This document shows, one piece after another, positions 36,205 to 45,681 of a DNA stretch of 51,649 bases (the first letter of the stretch is position 1; each line of letters starts with the position of its first letter). Made by a program: the position numbers and the translations under genes. Source of the stretch: Paracoccaceae bacterium (GTDB lineage: Bacteria; Pseudomonadota; Alphaproteobacteria; Rhodobacterales; Rhodobacteraceae). Under the pieces are notes generated by a model, which was not told the origin of the DNA, searched no databases, and saw only the letters and a list, made by a program, of their open reading frames with translations. The stretch lies in the NCBI GenBank assembly GCA_020832445.1, contig JAFIEO010000010.1, positions 1 to 51,649 of the forward strand, given 5' to 3'.

Positions 36205-36229
36205 CGCCCGCATCAGCGGGCGTTTTTAT
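36205..36229 (+). terminator. Terminator after carD
   Basis: CGCCCGC pairs with GCGGGCG around ATCA, then TTTTTATT; 7 bp stem, 24 bp after the stop codon. Confidence 0.88.
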
Positions 36230-36347
36230 TGCGCAGGCCGGTTCTACATAGTGCTGGCCGTCCTTCATTACCCAGTGCAGGGCTTGCCTAGCCCCCGCGC
36301 CCTGGATTATGAAACCCCGATAACCAGCATAATACCGGAGTTCACAG

Positions 36348-37088
36348 ATGGCAGGCCATTCCAAATGGGCCAATATCCAGCATCGCAAGGGCCGTCAGGA
36401 TGCGGTGCGTGCGAAGCTTTTTTCCAAACTGTCCAAGGAAATTACCGTGGCCGCCAAAATGGGCGACCCGGACCCTGACAAGAACCCGCGCCTGCGTCTG
36501 GCCGTGAAAGAGGCCAAGGCCGTTTCCATGCCCAAGGACAATATCGAGCGCGCGATCAAGAAATCGCAAGGCGGCGATGCGGAAAACTACGATGAAATCC
36601 GCTATGAGGGTTATGGCCCCAACGGCGTTGCAATCATTGTCGAGGCGATGACCGACAATCGCAATCGCACCGCGTCAAACGTGCGGTCCACATTTTCCAA
36701 GAATGGTGGCAATCTGGGTGAAACCGGATCGGTGGCTTTTATGTTCGACCGCAAGGGCCAGATTTTCTATCCGGCCAGTGTGGGCGATGCCGATACCGTA
36801 TTGCTGGCCGCGATTGATGCCGGTGCCGAAGACGTGGAAAGCAACGAAGACGGGCATGTCATCTGGTGTGCCGATACTGACCTTGCGGCCGTGTCATCCG
36901 CGCTGGAAGATGCCTTGGGCGAGTCTGAAAGCACCAAACTGGTGTGGAAGCCGCAGACCACCACAGAACTGGATCTGGATGGGGCGCGGACGCTGATGAA
37001 GCTGATTGATGCGCTGGAAGATGATGACGATGTCCAGAACGTCACGGCGAATTTTGAAATCTCGGACGAGGTGATGGCCGAATTGTAA
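36348..37088 (+). CDS. YebC/PmpR family protein
   Basis: The 246 aa product has the family start [19 protein letters not shown], then [20 protein letters not shown] and [16 protein letters not shown], and three visible domains. Members act as transcription regulators or, as recently shown, in relieving ribosome stalls at prolines. No terminator separates it from the convergent EamA gene 4 bp away. Confidence 0.96.
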   Translation: MAGHSKWANIQHRKGRQDAVRAKLFSKLSKEITVAAKMGDPDPDKNPRLRLAVKEAKAVSMPKDNIERAIKKSQGGDAENYDEIRYEGYGPNGVAIIVEAMTDNRNRTASNVRSTFSKNGGNLGETGSVAFMFDRKGQIFYPASVGDADTVLLAAIDAGAEDVESNEDGHVIWCADTDLAAVSSALEDALGESESTKLVWKPQTTTELDLDGARTLMKLIDALEDDDDVQNVTANFEISDEVMAEL

Positions 37089-37092
37089 GGCG

Positions 37093-38016
37093 TTATTGCG
37101 CGCCCGTCCTTTTGTGGTCGGGCGCGGCAGCCGCGCGCCTTGCTTGCTGGCGCAGGCGTGCTTCGCGCACGGTGATGAACAGCACCGACCCCATGATCAC
37201 CCCGCCGCCAAGAATGACAAACAGGTCAACGGCTTCGCCAAAGGCGATTGCGCCCAGCAACACCGCCCAGACAAGTTGCAGGAATGTGACGGGTTGTGTC
37301 ACGGTAATGGGCGCGGCAGCAAAGGCCAGTGTCATGGCAAAATGCCCCCCCGTCGCAAAGGCCGCGACCCAGAACAGCCAGAATATTTGCGTCCATGTGG
37401 GCGGCACCCATACGACCCACGCAAAGGGCGCCAGAAAAACAGTGACCGTGATGGACAACATTCCCACCACCACTGCGGCATTCACCTGACCTGACATGCG
37501 CTTGGCCATCAGATAGGACGCGGCAAACAGGATGGCTGTTCCGATCATGGCAATATGTCCGCTGGACACTTCGCGCAGGCCGGGGCGCAGGATGATCAGC
37601 GCCCCAATAAAGGCCACCAGCACGGCCAGAATGCGGCGCATGGCCAGTTTTTCGCCCAGAAACAGCGCGGCCCCCAATGTGACATAGATGGGCGACAGGT
37701 AGTTCATTGCCGTGACCTCGGCCAAGGGAATGCGGGTCATGGCATAGAACCACAAGATAACCCCCAACGCATGCAGGAACCCGCGCAGGGTGAACATGGT
37801 CATGTTCTGGCGCGTCATGGTCAGTGCGCGCAGCGATGGCAGCATGGGCAGCAAAAACACCAGCCCCAGCGCATAGCGCAAAAACGCTGATTGTGCCGCA
37901 GGCATATCATCGCCCAGATACTTGACCAGCGCAGTGACCGCGACAAAGCAAACGCCGGTCACCAGCATCCAGAAAATGCCAAGCAGGGGGCGGGATGTGG
38001 CAGGGGTATTTATCAT
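37093..38016 (-). CDS. EamA/DMT-family permease
   Basis: The 307 aa product has about ten hydrophobic segments in two EamA repeats: residues ~12-150 (GIFWMLVTGVCFVAVTALVK) and ~155-290, the second containing GAIAFGEAVDLFVILGGGVI. It is a drug/metabolite transporter superfamily exporter of unknown substrate. The C-terminus is basic. ATG 38016 fits the family start; the longer frame is ignored. A GTGCAA-N4-TTGCAC palindrome abuts the start codon. Confidence 0.92.
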   Translation of the reverse strand: MINTPATSRPLLGIFWMLVTGVCFVAVTALVKYLGDDMPAAQSAFLRYALGLVFLLPMLPSLRALTMTRQNMTMFTLRGFLHALGVILWFYAMTRIPLAEVTAMNYLSPIYVTLGAALFLGEKLAMRRILAVLVAFIGALIILRPGLREVSSGHIAMIGTAILFAASYLMAKRMSGQVNAAVVVGMLSITVTVFLAPFAWVVWVPPTWTQIFWLFWVAAFATGGHFAMTLAFAAAPITVTQPVTFLQLVWAVLLGAIAFGEAVDLFVILGGGVIMGSVLFITVREARLRQQARRAAAAPDHKRTGAQ

Positions 38017-38032
38017 GTGCAATATCTTGCAC
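38017..38032. promoter_or_regulatory. Inverted repeat at the EamA gene start
   Basis: GTGCAA-TATC-TTGCAC is a perfect 6+6 palindrome next to the start codon of the permease gene and in the intergenic region shared with the hydrolase. It could be an operator or a start-blocking hairpin. A weak promoter-like pair TTGCGC-16 bp-TATAGC (38175-38202) lies nearer the hydrolase. Confidence 0.35.
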
Positions 38033-38257
38033 GACCTGCGGGTGCAGACAAGGAAAATGGCAGCGCCGTGCACCGGTTGATCGTCCGGCTGAGTGGCCTT
38101 GTGTGCCGTTGGCTGGGCCGCATGCGTATGTTCTGCGGTCTTACACATTATTGGCGCAGATGCTTTTGCAAAGCTTGCGCCGCCCGCGCTGATGCCTATA
38201 GCCTGCGGCCCATGCGCGGCGCATCATGGATGCGGCCACACGAAACAAGGGGAAGAC

Positions 38258-39091
38258 ATGCAAGACCGCACCGGTATTGACTGGACTGATGCATTTGCCA
38301 ACCGGCCTTATATTTATCAGGCGGACAGCTATCCCGCAGCATGGGCCACTTGCGCGCAGCTGTTTCGCGATACCGTGCAGGGTGCCCGTCTGAATATGCC
38401 CTATGGTACGTCCCCGCGAGAGGTGTTTGACCTGTTTGCACCCGCCAGCGCCCCGCCCAAGGGGGTGATGGTTTTTGTACATGGCGGCTACTGGATGGCG
38501 TTTGACAAATCCCATTGGTCCCATCTGGCCCAAGGGGCACTGGCGCAGGGATGGGCTGTTGCGATGCCGCAATACAGTCTGGCCCCCGATGCCGGAATTG
38601 ACCAGATGACAGTCCAGATTGGCCGCGCCATCACCGAAGTGGCGCAGCATGTGGCCGGCCCCATTGTTCTGGCGGGCCATTCGGCGGGTGGACATCTGGT
38701 GACGCGCATGGTTTGCGAAGATGCGCCCGTGTCGCCCGATGTGCAGGCCCGCATTCGCCATGTGCTGTCGATTTCCGGCCTGCACGACCTGCGCCCGCTG
38801 CAAATGACGGCGATGAATGCAACATTGGGCCTGACAGAGCAGATTGCGCAACGCGAAAGCCCCGCGCTTCTGCGTCCGGTGGGCGGGGTTGCGGTGACGG
38901 CATGGGTCGGGGGGCATGAACGGCCGGAATTCCTGCGCCAGTCCGCCTTGTTGCGCGAGGCATGGTCGCGGTGCGGCGTGCCGGTGCGGCTGGTGGTGGA
39001 TGACGGATTGCATCATTTCAATGTCATTGACGGGTTGGCCGACGCGGGCAGTAAGTTGACCTGCGCCCTGCTGCAACTGCCCGAGGGGTAG
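38258..39091 (+). CDS. Alpha/beta hydrolase (arylformamidase-like)
   Basis: The 277 aa product has the oxyanion motif HGGYW (75-79), nucleophile elbow GHSAGG with Ser142, and late HHFNVID with the probable catalytic His. HGG[YW]W plus GHSAGGH resembles kynurenine formamidase-type esterases; no other tryptophan pathway gene is nearby, so a general esterase is equally possible. ACAAGGGGAAG precedes ATG 38258. Confidence 0.88.
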   Translation: MQDRTGIDWTDAFANRPYIYQADSYPAAWATCAQLFRDTVQGARLNMPYGTSPREVFDLFAPASAPPKGVMVFVHGGYWMAFDKSHWSHLAQGALAQGWAVAMPQYSLAPDAGIDQMTVQIGRAITEVAQHVAGPIVLAGHSAGGHLVTRMVCEDAPVSPDVQARIRHVLSISGLHDLRPLQMTAMNATLGLTEQIAQRESPALLRPVGGVAVTAWVGGHERPEFLRQSALLREAWSRCGVPVRLVVDDGLHHFNVIDGLADAGSKLTCALLQLPEG

Positions 39092-39162
39092 CTGAACCTG
39101 TGCTGGTTGAAATGGCCCGTTTTTGGGGGGCGGTCTTTTGCTGAAGTTGAGGCCATGGACAA

Positions 39163-39336
39163 AGCCCGCGCCATCGGTGGGCCGGGGTCTGCCGATCCGG
39201 CGTTTGAGGGATGCAGTTTATGCAGGCTGCATACTCCTTAATTGAACAGCTTGGCGTGCCACCAGAGTAATCGGCAGGCCGCAGGACGGCCCGCCGATGG
39301 CGCGGCGGGCCTCGCCCTTGATGCCGCGCCTTGCGG
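39163..39336 (+). repeat. Dispersed palindromic repeat, copy 3
   Basis: The left arm is 39173-39196 and the right arm 39270-39298. The preceding GGCCATGGACAA (39151-39162) matches copy 1. The centre again has TTTATGCAGGCTGCATA, then diverges; the end tail is CCCTTGATGCCGCGCCTTG, the least conserved tail. It fills much of the 379 bp gap before the amino-acid transporter genes; 39337-39470 holds only the SBP leader, with no clear promoter. Confidence 0.9.
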
Positions 39337-39470
39337 TGTCAGCCGTCGCGATCATCGTTTCAACACCGCGTGGGGGAATTTCTACCAAAGGGGCAGGGAA
39401 ACTTTACTTTTCCCCCAACCTTGCGCAAGACTGTGACCAAAGATCAGATAATCAGGGAGACGGGGACAAA

Positions 39471-40613
39471 ATGAAGTCATTTAAACACGCGGCGCTTGCC
39501 GCAACGCTGGCGGTGGGCACTGTGTCCATGGCGCAGGCAGACACTGTCAGCGTAGGCATGATTACAACATTGTCGGGCGGCGGCGCGGGGCTTGGCGTCG
39601 ATGTGCGCGACGGGTTCCAGCTGGCGCTGGACATGGCCGGTGAACACAACATCCGGCTGGTTGTCGAAGATGATGCGCAGCGGCCCGAACTGGCCGTCCA
39701 GATTGCCGAGCGTATGATCCAGTCGGAACGTGTGGACATCCTGACCGGCATCATCTGGTCGAACCTTGCCATGGCCGTTGTGCCGTCGGCAGTGGCGCAG
39801 GACATATTGTATCTGTCCCCGAATGCCGGCCCGTCCGCGCTGGCAGGGGCAAATTGTCATCCGAATTATTTCAATGTCGCATGGCAAAATGACATGCTGC
39901 ATGAAGGGGCCGGGGCATATGCCAATGAACTGGGCTATGAAAACACATTCATCATGGCGCCCAATTACCCCGCAGGCACAGATGCACTGAACGGGTTCAA
40001 ACGCTATTACGAGGGCGAATTGGCGGGCGAGTTGTTCACCCAAGTTGGCCAGACAGATTATGCCGCCGAACTGGCGCAGATCCGAGCATCCGGCGCGGAT
40101 TCGATTTTCATTTTCCTGCCCGGTGGCATGGGGATCAGTTTCATGCGTCAGTATGAACAATCCGGCCTTGATCTGCCGATTGTTTCGGCCGCGTTTACAT
40201 TCAGTCAGGACATGCTTCCTGCCGTGGGCGCTGCCGCGCTGGGCGTGTTCAATGCAAGCCAATGGTCGCCCGATCTGGACAATGACGCCAATCAGGAATT
40301 TGTCGCGGCGTTCCGCGCGGAATTCGGGCGCATCCCGTCGCTGTATGCCAGTCAGGGGTTTGATACGGCCAATCTGATCCTGTCTGCCGCCGCGAAGGCA
40401 GATGTCAGTGACCGCGATGCATTCCGCCAGGCACTGCTGGAGGCCGATTTCGCATCGGTGCGCGGTGAATTCGCTTGGGGGCCGAACCAGCACCCGATCC
40501 AGCGTGTCTATATCCGCGAAGTGGTCGAGGTGGATGGCGAAATTACCAACCGCATCATTGGGACCGCATTTGAAGCGCATTCCGATGTGCATGGCGAGAA
40601 CTGCAATATGTAA
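39471..40613 (+). CDS. Substrate-binding protein, branched-chain amino acid-type ABC importer
   Basis: The 380 aa product has a signal peptide ending AQA (about residue 23), then VSVGMITTLSGGGAGLGVDV and the type I periplasmic fold with PELAVQIAERMIQSERVDIL. It is the LivK/HAAT family. The ligand cannot be read; relatives bind amino acids, amides or aromatic acids. It is first in the operon and separated from livH-like by a hairpin, which would raise its level over the membrane parts. Confidence 0.9.
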   Translation: MKSFKHAALAATLAVGTVSMAQADTVSVGMITTLSGGGAGLGVDVRDGFQLALDMAGEHNIRLVVEDDAQRPELAVQIAERMIQSERVDILTGIIWSNLAMAVVPSAVAQDILYLSPNAGPSALAGANCHPNYFNVAWQNDMLHEGAGAYANELGYENTFIMAPNYPAGTDALNGFKRYYEGELAGELFTQVGQTDYAAELAQIRASGADSIFIFLPGGMGISFMRQYEQSGLDLPIVSAAFTFSQDMLPAVGAAALGVFNASQWSPDLDNDANQEFVAAFRAEFGRIPSLYASQGFDTANLILSAAAKADVSDRDAFRQALLEADFASVRGEFAWGPNQHPIQRVYIREVVEVDGEITNRIIGTAFEAHSDVHGENCNM

Positions 40614-40624
40614 CATGCGCAACC

Positions 40625-40652
40625 AGACCCCGGCGCAGGCGCGGGGTCTTTT
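40625..40652 (+). terminator. Attenuating hairpin between SBP and permease genes
   Basis: AGACCCCG pairs with CGGGGTCT, eight perfect base pairs with a 9-base loop, followed by TTTGCCAATTTT. It is a partial terminator or mRNA stabiliser, the usual way to give more SBP than permease. Confidence 0.6.
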
Positions 40653-40674
40653 GCCAATTTTCCAAAGGTTTTAA

Positions 40675-41592
40675 ATGACACTCGCGCTGATGCTCGAGCA
40701 ACTGCTCAACGGTGTGCAATTCGGGCTGATGCTGTTTCTGATGTCAGCGGGCCTGACGTTGGTGTTCGGCGTCATGGGGCTGATCAATCTGGCGCATGGG
40801 TCGCTTTATATGATCGGGGCGTTCCTGTGTGCCGCCGTGGCGGGGGCTACGGGCAATTTCTGGCTTGGGCTTATGGCGGGAATTGCTGCCGCCGCTGCGG
40901 CGGGGGCGTTGATCGAAGTGGTGGTTATCCGCAGGCTTTATGACCGCGACCATCTGGATCAGGTTCTGGCAACATTCGCGCTTATCCTGATTCTGTCGGA
41001 AGGGGTGCGTATGGTTTTCGGGCCGTTCCCGCTGTATCTGAACGTGCCCGATATGTTTCGCGGCACTGTGAATCTGGGGATTGTGGATTATTCCCTGTAC
41101 CGTCTGGCGCTGATTGGCTTCGGGTTGGCGGTGGCCGTGGGCCTGTGGGCGCTGATTGCGAAAACCCGTCTGGGGATTCGTATTCGCGCAGGTGAATCGG
41201 ACCGCGAGATGATCGCGGCGCTTGGGGTGAATATCCGCGCGCTTTATACGGTGGTGTTTGCCCTTGGGGCGGCGCTGGCGGGGCTTGCGGGCGCATTGGT
41301 CGGCGCGATCCAGTCAGTGCAGGTGGGCATGGGGGAACCCGTGCTGATTCTGGCCTTTGTCGTCATTGTCATTGGGGGCATAGGGTCCATCAAGGGGGCC
41401 ATGGTGGGCGCGTTGCTGGTGGGGGTCATCGACACGATGGGGCGGTTCCTGCTGCCGCGTCTGTTCGCGCTGTTTCTGGATACATCGCAGGCCATGGGGG
41501 TGGGTGCGGCGCTGGCGTCGATGCTGATTTACCTGCTGATGGCGCTGATCCTGATCTTCCGGCCTAAAGGACTGTTTCCCGCCAATGGATAA
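40675..41592 (+). CDS. Branched-chain amino acid-type ABC permease (LivH-like)
   Basis: The 305 aa product has about eight transmembrane helices. It starts MTLALMLEQLLNGVQFGLML and contains FGVMGLINLAHGSLYMIGAF and the coupling-loop segment AGESDREMIAALGVNIRALY. It overlaps the next gene by 8 bp. It is one half of the inner-membrane channel. Confidence 0.95.
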   Translation: MTLALMLEQLLNGVQFGLMLFLMSAGLTLVFGVMGLINLAHGSLYMIGAFLCAAVAGATGNFWLGLMAGIAAAAAAGALIEVVVIRRLYDRDHLDQVLATFALILILSEGVRMVFGPFPLYLNVPDMFRGTVNLGIVDYSLYRLALIGFGLAVAVGLWALIAKTRLGIRIRAGESDREMIAALGVNIRALYTVVFALGAALAGLAGALVGAIQSVQVGMGEPVLILAFVVIVIGGIGSIKGAMVGALLVGVIDTMGRFLLPRLFALFLDTSQAMGVGAALASMLIYLLMALILIFRPKGLFPANG

Positions 41593-42562
41593 CGCACGCA
41601 AGGAATGGGGGCTGAATGCCATATTGGCGCTGGTGCTGTTTGCCGTGCCCCTTTGGGCATGGCTGGCGAATGAGCCGTTCATCATTACCCTTGCCACGCG
41701 GGTGGCCATTCTGGCGATTGCGGCCGTGGGGCTGAATATTGCGCTGGGGCTGGGGGGCATGGTGTCATTCGGGCATGCGCTGTATCTGGGGCTTGGCGGC
41801 TATGTGGCAGGGATTGCCGCGCATCATGCGTTCAACGGCACGCCCGTTCTGGGGCTGGCTGGCACGAACCAGATGCTGCCGATCTGGGCGATTGCCATGC
41901 TGGTATCGGGGGCGGTGGCGGGCGTGGTGGGCGCGCTGTCGCTGCGCACATCGGGCATTTTCTTTATCATGATCACGCTGGCTTTCGCGCAGATGGGGTT
42001 CTTTTTCGCGCTGTCATGGCCCGCTTATGGCGGCGAGGATGGCTTGCCCATTTTCATGCGCAACCAGTTTCCCGGTATGAACACCAGCCGCCCTTGGGAT
42101 TTGTTTGTGATCGCATATGGTGTGCTGATGGTGGCATTGCTGCTTTTTGCGCTGCTGCGCGGTGCGCGGTTCGGGGCCGCCCTTATGGCCATCCGGCAAA
42201 ATCCCGACCGCGCGGCTGCGGTCGGCATTTCCCCGTTCGGCATTAAGCTGACGGCTTTTGTGCTGTCGGGCATGCTGACGGGGCTTGCGGGTGCGATGAT
42301 GGCGGACCTGACGCGCTTTGTCAGTCCGGCGATGATGGCATGGACGATGTCGGGCGAATTGATTGTCATCATCATATTGGGCGGGGTGGGCCGGTTGTTC
42401 GGCCCTGTTGCCGGTGCTGCAATTCTGGTGGGATTCGAGGTGTTTTTCGGCGGCCTTACCGAACACTGGAAGCTGTGGCTGGGTCTTGTGCTGCTGGCGG
42501 TGGTGCTGTTCGCGCGCGGCGGGCTGATCGGGCTGATTGCGGGACGGGCGCGGCATGGATGA
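41585..42562 (+). CDS. Branched-chain amino acid-type ABC permease (LivM-like)
   Basis: The 325 aa product has about nine to ten helices, with LGLGGMVSFGHALYLGLGGY and the coupling segment MAIRQNPDRAAAVGISPFGI, the LivM hallmark. It is the second channel half. Its end overlaps the ATPase gene start by 8 bp. Confidence 0.95.
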   Translation: MDNARKEWGLNAILALVLFAVPLWAWLANEPFIITLATRVAILAIAAVGLNIALGLGGMVSFGHALYLGLGGYVAGIAAHHAFNGTPVLGLAGTNQMLPIWAIAMLVSGAVAGVVGALSLRTSGIFFIMITLAFAQMGFFFALSWPAYGGEDGLPIFMRNQFPGMNTSRPWDLFVIAYGVLMVALLLFALLRGARFGAALMAIRQNPDRAAAVGISPFGIKLTAFVLSGMLTGLAGAMMADLTRFVSPAMMAWTMSGELIVIIILGGVGRLFGPVAGAAILVGFEVFFGGLTEHWKLWLGLVLLAVVLFARGGLIGLIAGRARHG

Positions 42563-43310
42563 TGTGGTGCTGGAATTGCGTGGCATGTGCCGGAGTTTCG
42601 GCGCGCTGAAAGCCACAGATGATGTGTCCCTGACATTGCGGCACGGCGAGGTTCATGCGCTGATCGGTCCCAATGGTGCGGGGAAATCCACCTTGATGGG
42701 GTTAATCTCGGGCAGGACCACGCCGGATGCAGGCAGCGTCTGGCTGGCCGGACAGGACATCACCGGCCTGTCGGTGGCCCAGCGTGCGCGGCTGGGGCTT
42801 GCGCGCAGTTTTCAGGTGTCGTCGCTGATCCCCGAATATTCGGCGCTGCGCAATGTGATGCTGGCCTTGCAGGCAGGCGAAGGGCACAGTTACCGTTTTC
42901 TGCGCCCTGTGGTGTTTGACCGCACGTTGCAGCGCGTCGGGCGCGACATACTGGACCGCGTGGGGCTGGCTGCGCGCGCGTCGGTCGATGCTGCATTCCT
43001 TAGCCATGGCGAGCGGCGCCTGCTGGAAATAGCTGTTGCGCTGGCAATGAAGCCGCAGTGCTTTTTGCTGGATGAACCTATGGCGGGGCTTGGGGTCGAA
43101 GGCACGGCGCGGCTGATCACATTCCTGCAAGGGTTGAAACAGCAAGCGCCCATCCTGCTGGTCGAACATGACATGGATGCCGTGTTCCGGCTGGCAGACC
43201 GCATTTCGGTGCTGGTCTATGGCCGTATTATCGCAAGCGGAACGGTTGCCGAAATTCGCGCCAACCCGCTTGTGCGTGCCGCCTATCTGGGCGAGGAGAG
43301 CACGCAATGA
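42555..43310 (+). CDS. ABC ATPase (LivG-like)
   Basis: The 251 aa product has Walker A GPNGAGKST, the variant signature LSHGERRLLEIAVAL and Walker B CFLLDEPMAGLG. The C-terminus has the LivG-specific extension with NPLVRAAYLGEE. ATG 42555 is chosen over the open-frame start because it matches the family and overlaps livM-like. It overlaps the next ATPase by 4 bp. Confidence 0.95.
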   Translation: MDDVVLELRGMCRSFGALKATDDVSLTLRHGEVHALIGPNGAGKSTLMGLISGRTTPDAGSVWLAGQDITGLSVAQRARLGLARSFQVSSLIPEYSALRNVMLALQAGEGHSYRFLRPVVFDRTLQRVGRDILDRVGLAARASVDAAFLSHGERRLLEIAVALAMKPQCFLLDEPMAGLGVEGTARLITFLQGLKQQAPILLVEHDMDAVFRLADRISVLVYGRIIASGTVAEIRANPLVRAAYLGEESTQ

Positions 43311-43996
43311 CTGCGCTTTTGCAACTGGATGATCTGCATGTCTTTTACGGCGCGTCACAAGCGCTGGACGGCGTGTCGTTGCAGGTGGATGAAGGGCAGG
43401 CCGTGGCGCTGATGGGGCGCAATGGTATGGGCAAGACGACCACGATTTCCACCGCCCTGCGCATGTTGCCGTTGCGCAAGGGGCGTGTGGTGTTCGCGGG
43501 GCAGGACATCAGCACCTTGCCGTCATTTCGTGCGGCGCGTCTTGGTATGGGGTTGGTGCCCGAAGGGCGGCGGTGCTTTCCCAACCTGACGGTGCATGAA
43601 AACCTGATTGCGGCGGCGCGCAGCGGCTACTGGGATCTGGGCCGCGTGCAGCAGTTGTTTCCCCGCCTTCAGGAACGCGCGGATCAATATGCCGTCAGCC
43701 TGTCGGGGGGCGAGCAGCAGATGCTGGCCATCGGACGCGCCTTGATGACCAACCCGCGCTTGTTGATTCTGGATGAAGCGACCGAAGGGCTGGCCCCTGT
43801 CATACGCCGCGAAATCTGGTCCGCCATCACACGGCTGCGCAGCGAAGGGTTGTCCATCCTTCTGGTGGATAAAACACTGTCCGAGATACTGCCTTTTGCC
43901 GATGCCTGCGTTATTCTTGACCGTGGGCGTGTGGTCTGGCAAGGGGCGCCGGACGGACTGACTGCGGATTTGCAACATACCTATCTTGGGGTGTGA
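43307..43996 (+). CDS. ABC ATPase (LivF-like)
   Basis: The 229 aa product has Walker A GRNGMGKTT, the phosphate-loop context GLVPEGRRCFPNLTVHENL typical of LivF, signature LSGGEQQMLAIGRAL and Walker B LLILDEATEGLAP. It closes the five-gene importer. Confidence 0.96.
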   Translation: MTALLQLDDLHVFYGASQALDGVSLQVDEGQAVALMGRNGMGKTTTISTALRMLPLRKGRVVFAGQDISTLPSFRAARLGMGLVPEGRRCFPNLTVHENLIAAARSGYWDLGRVQQLFPRLQERADQYAVSLSGGEQQMLAIGRALMTNPRLLILDEATEGLAPVIRREIWSAITRLRSEGLSILLVDKTLSEILPFADACVILDRGRVVWQGAPDGLTADLQHTYLGV

Positions 43997-44031
43997 TCCG
44001 GCGCATTGTTGCGTTGATTATATATGTAGCA

Positions 44032-44061
44032 TTGAAGCAGTTTCGACAGCTTGGGCATAAT
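44032..44061 (+). promoter_or_regulatory. Candidate promoter for the BMP-type transporter genes
   Basis: TTGAAG and CATAAT are 18 bp apart, 88 bp before the ATPase start. It would uncouple the second ABC system from the first. Confidence 0.45.
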
Positions 44062-44148
44062 TTCTGCTTGCCACGACACGTGCTTGCAGCTTTGCTTTCA
44101 ACACGGGCAAGCGCTGGAACAAGCGCACCTACAACACGGGAAGGAGAC

Positions 44149-45681
44149 ATGCCGATGCGCGCGCCTTTGCTGCGCCTTGAAGGGCTAACCAAGGCTTATC
44201 CCGGTGTTATTGCCAATGACGACGTCTCGTTTGAAATTGGCGAAGGGCAGATGCACGCGCTTCTGGGTGAAAACGGGGCGGGAAAATCCACACTGGTCAA
44301 GATGATCTACGGCCTTGTCAAACCCGACAAGGGCCAGATGACCTTGCGCGGGGAACCCTTTGCGCCCACGCAGCCGTCAGACGCACGGCGCAAAGGTGTG
44401 GCAATGGTGTTCCAGCATTTCAGCCTGTTCGATGCGCTGGATGTGGCCGAAAATGTTGCGCTGGGCATGGAAAATCCGCCCCCCCTGCGTGATCTGGCGC
44501 GGCGTATCTGCGATGTGTCCGAAGAATACGGCCTGCCGCTGGACCCCGCGCGATGGGTGGGTGAACTGTCGGCGGGCGAACGCCAGCGTGTGGAGATTGT
44601 GCGCTGCCTGCTGCAAGACCCCAAGCTGCTGATCATGGATGAACCGACATCGGTTCTGACCCCGCAGGAAGTGGATATTCTGTTTCTGACGCTGCGCAAG
44701 CTATCGGCAGAAGGGACGGCCATTCTGTATATCTCGCACAAGCTGGAAGAAATCCGTGCGTTGTGTGACGAAGCCACCATTTTGCGGGGCGGGCGCAAGA
44801 TTGCCACCTGCGACCCGCGCGAAAATTCCGCCCGCGATCTGGCGGAATTGATGGTGGGCCAGATACTGACACCGCCCGAACGCCCCGCCAGGCCCAAGGG
44901 CGATATCGTGCTGGAAGTGGATAACCTGTCGCTGGCATCCAACAACCCGTTCGGCACCTCGTTGAAGAATGTCAGCCTGACCCTGCGCAAGGGCGAGGTT
45001 CTGGGCATTGCCGGTGTGGCGGGCAATGGTCAGGACGAATTGCTGGTCATGTTGTCGGGTGAATTGCTGGCCCCGTCAGCGCAGGTCAAGCTGAAGGGCA
45101 AGCCTGTCGGGCATCTGGGGCCAAACGGGCGGCGTGCGCAGGGCCTTGTGGCCGCGCCTGAAGAACGCCTTGGCCATGCGGCAGCCCCAGACATGAGCCT
45201 GACAGAAAACGCGCTGCTGTCGGCATCAAGGCGCAAGGGGCTTGCGACCCAAGGTTTCATCAACTGGCCCAAAACCGAAACCTTCGCGCGTGATATCATT
45301 GCGCGGTTTGATGTGCGCACGCCGGGGCCGCATATTCTTGCCCGTGCGCTGTCGGGTGGGAATTTGCAGAAGTTTGTCATTGGCCGCGAGATTGAACTGG
45401 ACCCTGATGTGATCATCGTGAACCAACCAACCTGGGGTGTGGATGCGGCGGCTGCCGCGACCATCCGGCAGGCGCTTCTGGATCTGGCAGGCAAGGGGGC
45501 GGGGGTGCTGGTTATCAGTCAGGATCTGGACGAATTGCTGGAAATTTCCGACAGCTTTGCCGCGCTGAACGAAGGGCGGCTGACAGATATCCGGCCCGCC
45601 AAAGGGCTAAGTGTGGAAGATATTGGCCTGATGATGGGGGGCGCGGGCGATATGCATGTCGCACATGAGGCAAGCGCATGA
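44149..45681 (+). CDS. BMP-type ABC importer ATPase (two domains)
   Basis: The 510 aa product has two nucleotide-binding domains. The first has Walker A GENGAGKST, signature LSAGERQRVEIVRCLL and LLIMDEPTSVLTP. The second has the degenerate GVAGNGQDELLV without the Walker A Lys, and LSGGNLQKFVIGREIELDPD. This is the RbsA/NupO (YufO) architecture of nucleoside/BMP importers. AAGGAG (44141-44146) sets ATG 44149; the open frame from 43993 is ignored. Confidence 0.94.
   Translation: MPMRAPLLRLEGLTKAYPGVIANDDVSFEIGEGQMHALLGENGAGKSTLVKMIYGLVKPDKGQMTLRGEPFAPTQPSDARRKGVAMVFQHFSLFDALDVAENVALGMENPPPLRDLARRICDVSEEYGLPLDPARWVGELSAGERQRVEIVRCLLQDPKLLIMDEPTSVLTPQEVDILFLTLRKLSAEGTAILYISHKLEEIRALCDEATILRGGRKIATCDPRENSARDLAELMVGQILTPPERPARPKGDIVLEVDNLSLASNNPFGTSLKNVSLTLRKGEVLGIAGVAGNGQDELLVMLSGELLAPSAQVKLKGKPVGHLGPNGRRAQGLVAAPEERLGHAAAPDMSLTENALLSASRRKGLATQGFINWPKTETFARDIIARFDVRTPGPHILARALSGGNLQKFVIGREIELDPDVIIVNQPTWGVDAAAAATIRQALLDLAGKGAGVLVISQDLDELLEISDSFAALNEGRLTDIRPAKGLSVEDIGLMMGGAGDMHVAHEASA

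Noticed and set aside
39242-39436. Recurrent peptide CHQSNRQAAGRPADGAAG in ORFs within the repeats
   Set aside because: It is the translation of the repeat's right arm; frames differ around it and no start or ribosome site fits, so it is not a gene family.
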